From JAJDTT01 sp965116695 (lineage in GTDB: Bacteria > Acidobacteriota > UBA6911 > RPQK01 > JAJDTT01), in the NCBI GenBank assembly GCA_965116695.1, contig OZ220706.1, positions 1,922,001-1,986,000 of the forward strand: a stretch of 64,000 nucleotides of DNA, written 5' to 3'. Each line of letters opens with the position of its first letter. The first letter of the stretch is position 1. Shown one piece after another: positions 61,902 through 64,000 of this stretch. The position numbers and the translations under genes were made by a program. The notes under the pieces are model-generated. The model was not told where the DNA came from, did no database searches, and worked only from the letters and a program-made list of their open reading frames with translations.

Positions 61902-63548
61902 ATGGGTGGATTCCAACACCAGGAGATTTTCGAGCACGCCGGCCAGAACGTGGAGTACCGGAAGCTGGGCGGCCACGTCTCCACGGTGGAGTTCGAAGGC
62001 CGGAAACTGCTCAAGGTCGGGCCGGAGGCGCTGCCGCTCCTGGCCCGGACCGCCATCGACGACGTCTCCCACCTGCTGCGGACGAGCCACCTGGAACAGC
62101 TTTCCCGCATCCTGGAGGACGCGGAAGCCTCCGAGAACGACCGGTTCGTGGCGCTGGAGCTGCTGAAGAACGCCAACATCGCGGCGGGGCGCGTTCTCCC
62201 CGGCTGCCAGGACACGGGGACGGCCATCGTCATCGGCCACAAGGGCCAGAACGTCTGGACCGAAGGCGACGACGGCGAGGCCCTGTCGCTGGGCATCTAC
62301 AACGCCTACCAGGAGGGGAATCTGCGCTACTCCCAACTGGCTCCCCTGAGCATGTACAAGGAGAAGAACACGCGGACCAACCTGCCGGCGCAGATCGAGC
62401 TCTACGCCGAACCGGGAGACGAATACCACTTCCTCTTCATCGCCAAGGGCGGGGGTTCCGCCAACAAGATGTTCCTCTACCAGCAGACCAAGGCCCTGCT
62501 GAACCCCGACTCCCTCATGCGCTTCGTGGAAGAGAAGCTCCGTTCCCTGGGGACGGCCGCCTGCCCTCCCTACCACTTGGCCCTGGTGATCGGCGGCATG
62601 TCGGCCGAGTTCACCATGAAGACCCTGAAGCTGGCCAGCGCCCACTACCTGGACGACCTGCCCGCCTCGGGCAACGAGCTGGGCCGGGCCTTCCGGGACC
62701 GGGAACTGGAGCAGCAGATCTTCGACCTCTCCACCCGGATCGGCATCGGTGCCCAGTTCGGCGGCAAGTACTTCGCCCATGACGTCCGGGTCATCCGGCT
62801 CCCGCGTCACGGCGCCTCCTGCCCGGTGGGCCTGGGGGTCTCCTGCTCGGCGGACCGTCAGGTGCTGGGCAAGATCACCCGGGACGGGATCTTCCTGGAG
62901 CAGTTGGAGACCAACCCGGCCCGCTTCCTGCCGGAAGTGACCGAAGAGGACCTGGACGACGACGTGGCCCGGATCGATCTGAACCGGCCCATGCCCCAGA
63001 TCCTCGACGACCTGCGCCAATACCCCGTGGCCTCGCGCCTCTCGCTCACCGGCCCCGTCATCGTGGCCCGCGACATCGCCCACGCCCGGTTGAAGAAGGA
63101 TCTGGACAACGGCCGGGCGCTGCCCCGGTACTTCAAGGACCACGTGGTCTACTACGCCGGTCCGGCCAAGACGCCCCAGGGGTACGCCTCCGGCTCCTTC
63201 GGCCCCACCACCGCCGGGCGCATGGACCCCTACGTGGATCTCTTCCAGAGTCAGGGCGCCAGCATGGTGATGCTGGCCAAGGGCAACCGGTCCCGCCAGG
63301 TGAGCCAGGCCTGCGCCAAACACGGCGGCTTCTACCTCGGCTCCATCGGCGGCCCCGCCGCAGTCCTGGCCGAGCACAGCATCAAGAAGGTGGAGGTGGT
63401 GGACTACGAGGACCTGGGAATGGAGGCCATCTGGAAGATCCAGGTGGAGGACTTCCCGGCCTTCGTCATCATCAACCACGAGGGCCGCGACTTCTACACC
63501 GAACTCCCCGGCGGCAAGAGCGGCGGGTTGATTTCGCTGAAGTCGTGA
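61902..63548 (+). CDS. fumA: Class I (iron-sulfur) fumarate hydratase
   Basis: The 548-residue enzyme interconverts fumarate and malate with a 4Fe-4S cluster. ATG 61902 has AGGAAAGGAAG upstream. Signature parts are VLPGCQDTGTAIVIG (first cluster Cys), GGGSANKMFLYQQTKALLNP, HLALVIGGMSAEFTMKTLKL, RLPRHGASCPVGLGVSCSAD and KGNRSRQVSQACAKHGGFYLG. The last block ends in GLISLKS. Alpha and beta parts are fused in one chain, as in E. coli FumA. It is alone, between two repeats. Confidence 0.95.
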   Translation: MGGFQHQEIFEHAGQNVEYRKLGGHVSTVEFEGRKLLKVGPEALPLLARTAIDDVSHLLRTSHLEQLSRILEDAEASENDRFVALELLKNANIAAGRVLPGCQDTGTAIVIGHKGQNVWTEGDDGEALSLGIYNAYQEGNLRYSQLAPLSMYKEKNTRTNLPAQIELYAEPGDEYHFLFIAKGGGSANKMFLYQQTKALLNPDSLMRFVEEKLRSLGTAACPPYHLALVIGGMSAEFTMKTLKLASAHYLDDLPASGNELGRAFRDRELEQQIFDLSTRIGIGAQFGGKYFAHDVRVIRLPRHGASCPVGLGVSCSADRQVLGKITRDGIFLEQLETNPARFLPEVTEEDLDDDVARIDLNRPMPQILDDLRQYPVASRLSLTGPVIVARDIAHARLKKDLDNGRALPRYFKDHVVYYAGPAKTPQGYASGSFGPTTAGRMDPYVDLFQSQGASMVMLAKGNRSRQVSQACAKHGGFYLGSIGGPAAVLAEHSIKKVEVVDYEDLGMEAIWKIQVEDFPAFVIINHEGRDFYTELPGGKSGGLISLKS

Positions 63549-63551
63549 CGG

Positions 63552-63680
63552 TGGAGCGGCGACTGGAGCGGCGTCTTTCAGGCGCCGATCCCAGGGGGGG
63601 GCTAGGGGGGACGGCAGTCCCCCCTGTACACTTTCCAGCCGCCGACACGTACAGCCAAAAGGAAGAAGAGGGGACATTCC
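63552..63680. repeat. Mosaic hairpin repeat (family B), inverse of the 19,999 copy
   Basis: GGAGCGGCG...GCGGCGTCTTTC then GCGCC, a run of seven G's, GGGGGGACGGC then CCCCCCTGTACACTTTCC. The block 63595-63637 is the inverted match of 19,999-20,041. GAAGAGGGGACATTCC at its end recurs near 50,648. Confidence 0.65.
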
Positions 63681-63796
63681 TGTCCCATCTTCAACCGGTT
63701 GCGCCTCATGAGTCAGGCCTGCGACGACAAGTGCACGTACACACAACGGGACACGGTACGTTTCCGGCGACCAACGTCGATGTTACACTGAGAAGT

Positions 63797-64000
63797 ATGC
63801 CCACCTCATACAGTCCCGTTAACTATCGATTACTACTTCGACTCCTCATCGTGCTATGTCTCTTCGGCCCGCACTATCCGGCGGGCGGCGAGGGTTTCCA
63901 AGATGACGTCCAGAAAGGCCTCCAACTCACCCGTGAAGAGGCCGAACTGCTCGAGGAGAATCTGAAATACAAACCCGATGATGTTTCTTCCCGGACGCAG
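63797..64000 (+). CDS. Exported protein, start only (right edge)
   Basis: The first 68 residues begin with a signal peptide (RLLLRLLIVLCLFGPHYPAG). Then comes a helical segment (LTREEAELLEENLKYKPDDV) of a type used as the start of TPR-like or repeat-rich exported proteins. It continues past the window. ATG 63797 is chosen because it opens the signal peptide; a G-A-G-A-A-G site precedes it. Confidence 0.5.
   Translation, partial: MPTSYSPVNYRLLLRLLIVLCLFGPHYPAGGEGFQDDVQKGLQLTREEAELLEENLKYKPDDVSSRTQ

Overview
The window is about 64 kb of GC-rich, densely coded bacterial chromosome. It carries 53 intact or partial protein genes, one antitoxin remnant and one tRNA. No rRNA, CRISPR array, intact insertion sequence or prophage was seen. 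Several features point to a Gram-negative member of the Acidobacteriota, or a relative: a very large TonB-dependent receptor with an N-terminal carboxypeptidase-regulatory-like domain, a DUF1549/DUF1553 cytochrome paired with a DUF1501 protein, a SpoIVB-type S55 peptidase-like exported protein, Lol-type permeases, and CIRCE control of groESL. This assignment is inference from gene content; no rRNA or marker phylogeny was possible.

Layout, left to right. 1-4.0 kb: minus-strand lipoprotein-export-like cluster (two FtsX/LolC-type permeases and a LolA-like protein), a small exported protein and a DUF2203 protein. 4.1-9.9 kb: a zinc-cysteine protein, a broken Phd-type antitoxin with a palindromic operator, pterin dehydratase, a large radical SAM protein of the MJ0619/tetraether-synthase type, NfuA, and a solute-binding lipoprotein. 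10-12.2 kb: an extracytosolic flavin module (FMN-binding protein, histidine-rich four-helix membrane protein, ApbE flavin transferase). 12.2-16.2 kb: exported beta-propeller protein and S55-like protein. 16.3-22.8 kb: smc, then purC-PHP-cvpA-Fis-like operon. 23-25.2 kb: groES-groEL with a clear promoter, CIRCE operator and terminator. 25.2-30.6 kb: ArnT-like glycosyltransferase, cysS, lysine 6-aminotransferase, yraN, msrB. 30.7-36.3 kb: tRNA-Gly, TonB receptor, sthA and a coupled lipoprotein. 36.4-41.6 kb: orphan antitoxin and the DUF1549/DUF1501/hypothetical operon. 41.7-47.4 kb: a defence and toxin-antitoxin island (McrBC, orphan RHH antitoxin, two PIN-domain toxin-antitoxin pairs), AT-richer in the McrB N-terminal half and probably acquired. 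47.6-57.6 kb: a complete N-methylglutamate pathway. 57.6-64 kb: a small membrane protein, a DMT transporter, two exported proteins, class I fumarase and a truncated exported protein.

The strongest biological story is at 47.6-57.6 kb. Three proteins resembling pieces of glutamate synthase (MgsABC), four resembling heterotetrameric sarcosine oxidase (MgdABCD) and a GlnA-III-like ligase (GmaS) together make the indirect methylamine-oxidation route: methylamine to gamma-glutamylmethylamide to N-methylglutamate to a C1 unit plus glutamate. The order is rearranged, with the SoxB-like subunit last. Two breaks in the cluster are filled by hairpin-rich dispersed repeats that recur through the window. 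Other points of interest are the inverted motif order in the S55 protein, the flavinylation module, the tetraether/membrane-spanning-lipid-type radical SAM enzyme, and candidate palindromic operators in front of the toxin-antitoxin genes.
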